A stretch of DNA of 64,000 nt. It comes from Ornithinimicrobium sp. INDO-MA30-4. GTDB taxonomy: Bacteria; Actinomycetota; Actinomycetes; Actinomycetales; Dermatophilaceae. The stretch's first letter is position 1. Each line of letters starts with the position of its first letter. The notes beneath the pieces were generated by a model. That model was not told the DNA's origin and ran no database searches. It was given only the letters and a program-made list of their open reading frames with translations. The stretch lies in the NCBI RefSeq assembly GCF_021535045.1, contig NZ_CP091056.1, positions 806,001-870,000 on the forward strand. Direction: 5' to 3'. This document shows positions 63,125-64,000 of this stretch, piece after piece. Made by a program: the position numbers and the translations under genes.

Positions 63125-64000
63125 CTAACTCTTCTTCAGACGAGCCTTCTCTTCGGCAACATCAAAGTCGGCCTTAGGCCAGGCCAAATCCATCTCGCGC
63201 AGGTGCTCCAGCAACAAGCGCTGAACGGCGAGCCGCGCATACCACTTGCGGTCTGCGGGCACGACAAACCACGGAGCCTCATCGGTCGAGGTCTTGTCGA
63301 GCGCCACCTGGTATGCCTCTTGGTAGTCATCCCAGTAGCCACGCTCGGTCACATCACCGGGGTTGTACTTCCAGTGCTTGTCCGGGCGATCCAGGCGCTC
63401 CGTCAGACGCTCCTTTGCTCCTTCTTGGACACGTGCATCATCACCTTGATGATCGTCACGTCGTCTTCGGCCAGACCTGCCTCAAACTCGTTGATGGTCG
63501 TGTAGCGACGGGCCCACTGGGCCTCCGGCACCAGGTCGTGGACACGAACGATCAGCACGTCTTCGTAGTGCGAGCGGTCAAAGACGCCGATCATGCCGGC
63601 CTCAGGCAGGGCGTTGCGGATGCGCCAGAGGAAGGGGTGCTCTTTCTCCTCATCCGTCGGTGCCTTAAACGCCGTCAACTCCACGCCCTGAGGGTCAACC
63701 AGGCCCACCACGTGGCGCATGATGCCGCCCTTGCCAGCGGTATCCATACCCTGGATGACCAGCAGGATCCGCTTATTGCCACCGGTGCGGCCATCAGCGA
63801 ACAACTTCTCCTGCAGGCCATCGAGCTCGTCGTCGAACGCGGCCAGCGCCTTCTTGCCATCCTTCTTTTTGCCATCGAAGTTTGGCTTGGAGCCTGGGTC
63901 GATGTCGCTCAGCGCATCGCCCTCGGTGAAGCGCAAAGCCTCACTGAACGAGATGGCCTTCGACTTCTTTGTCTTCTTGGACTTCTTGTCCTTCTTTGAT
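63125..64000 (-). CDS. ppk2: PPK2-family polyphosphate kinase (partial, runs off right edge)
   Basis: Transfers phosphate between polyphosphate and nucleotides. Walker A QGMDTAGKGGIMRHV, lid region with GVFDRSHYEDVLIVRVHDLV, TIIKVMMHVSKKEQ. Gap near 63410, after which RPDKHWKYNPGDVTERGYWD follows. The visible N-terminus is a run of Lys/Ser (SKKDKKSKKTKKSK), about 20 residues not usual for the family. The start lies beyond the window edge. Confidence 0.92.

Overview
The window is a stretch of an actinobacterial chromosome (Actinomycetota). The evidence is the gene order hisS - MBL hydrolase - cyclophilin - DUF349 - relA - apt - secF - secD - yajC - ruvB - ruvA - ruvC - yebC - pdxT - pdxS - pimA - patA - pgsA - HIT - thrS, the phosphatidylinositol-mannoside enzymes, an F420-type (Ddn) protein, a Gly-Cys-Val tRNA cluster, GlgX and PPK2. 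No 16S gene is present, so I do not name a genus. Most genes contain one or more single-base gaps, usually the loss of one base in a short homopolymer. Restoring one base rejoins the two halves of a conserved protein each time. I read this as uncorrected long-read sequencing error and annotate such genes as one CDS across the breaks.

Region 1 (1-8052, all minus strand): hisS, a TrpR-like regulator and hisG-D-C-B-H-A-F run off the left edge with ATGA/GTGA overlaps. The gene order, the bifunctional HisB, the long HisG, the true HisA (not PriA) and the TrpR-like regulator are of the gammaproteobacterial (xanthomonad) kind. The block looks horizontally acquired, yet sits where actinobacteria normally carry hisS.

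Region 2 (8049-30190): a conserved housekeeping run. It covers metallo-hydrolase, secreted cyclophilin, DUF349 protein, aminopeptidase, Rel (p)ppGpp enzyme, Apt, SecDF-YajC, RuvABC, YebC, PLP synthase PdxST, PI-mannoside synthesis and ThrRS.

Region 3 (30183-43721): accessory DNA between thrS and a tRNA-Val gene. It holds vapBC inside a duplicated flank, then two truncated malate-synthase copies, each followed by the same unknown convergent gene fragment. These bracket a CBS-HEPN protein, a DUF262/HNH (GmrSD-like) nuclease and the tail of a type I restriction HsdR. Next comes a compact minus-strand set, DUF6884-GIY-YIG protein / 35-aa ORF / hydrophobic effector-like protein, my best candidate for an undescribed system. 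The region ends with relics of a Doc toxin pair, a carboxyethyl-ornithine-synthase-like gene, a carbonic anhydrase and an IS481 relic. A 17-bp piece of the tRNA-Val 3' end is repeated at 42424.

Region 4 (43727-64000): metabolic genes. These are pabC, pta-ackA, a universal stress protein, a hydrolase-OsmC fusion, DUF427, CtlX, release factor 3, a PCuAC/DyP-peroxidase export module, an iron-box-controlled siderophore reductase, a TVP38 membrane protein, glutamate dehydrogenase, an alpha/beta hydrolase, three tRNAs, GlgX and, at the right edge, PPK2. Pta-AckA, GlgX and PPK2 suggest acetate overflow, glycogen turnover and polyphosphate use.
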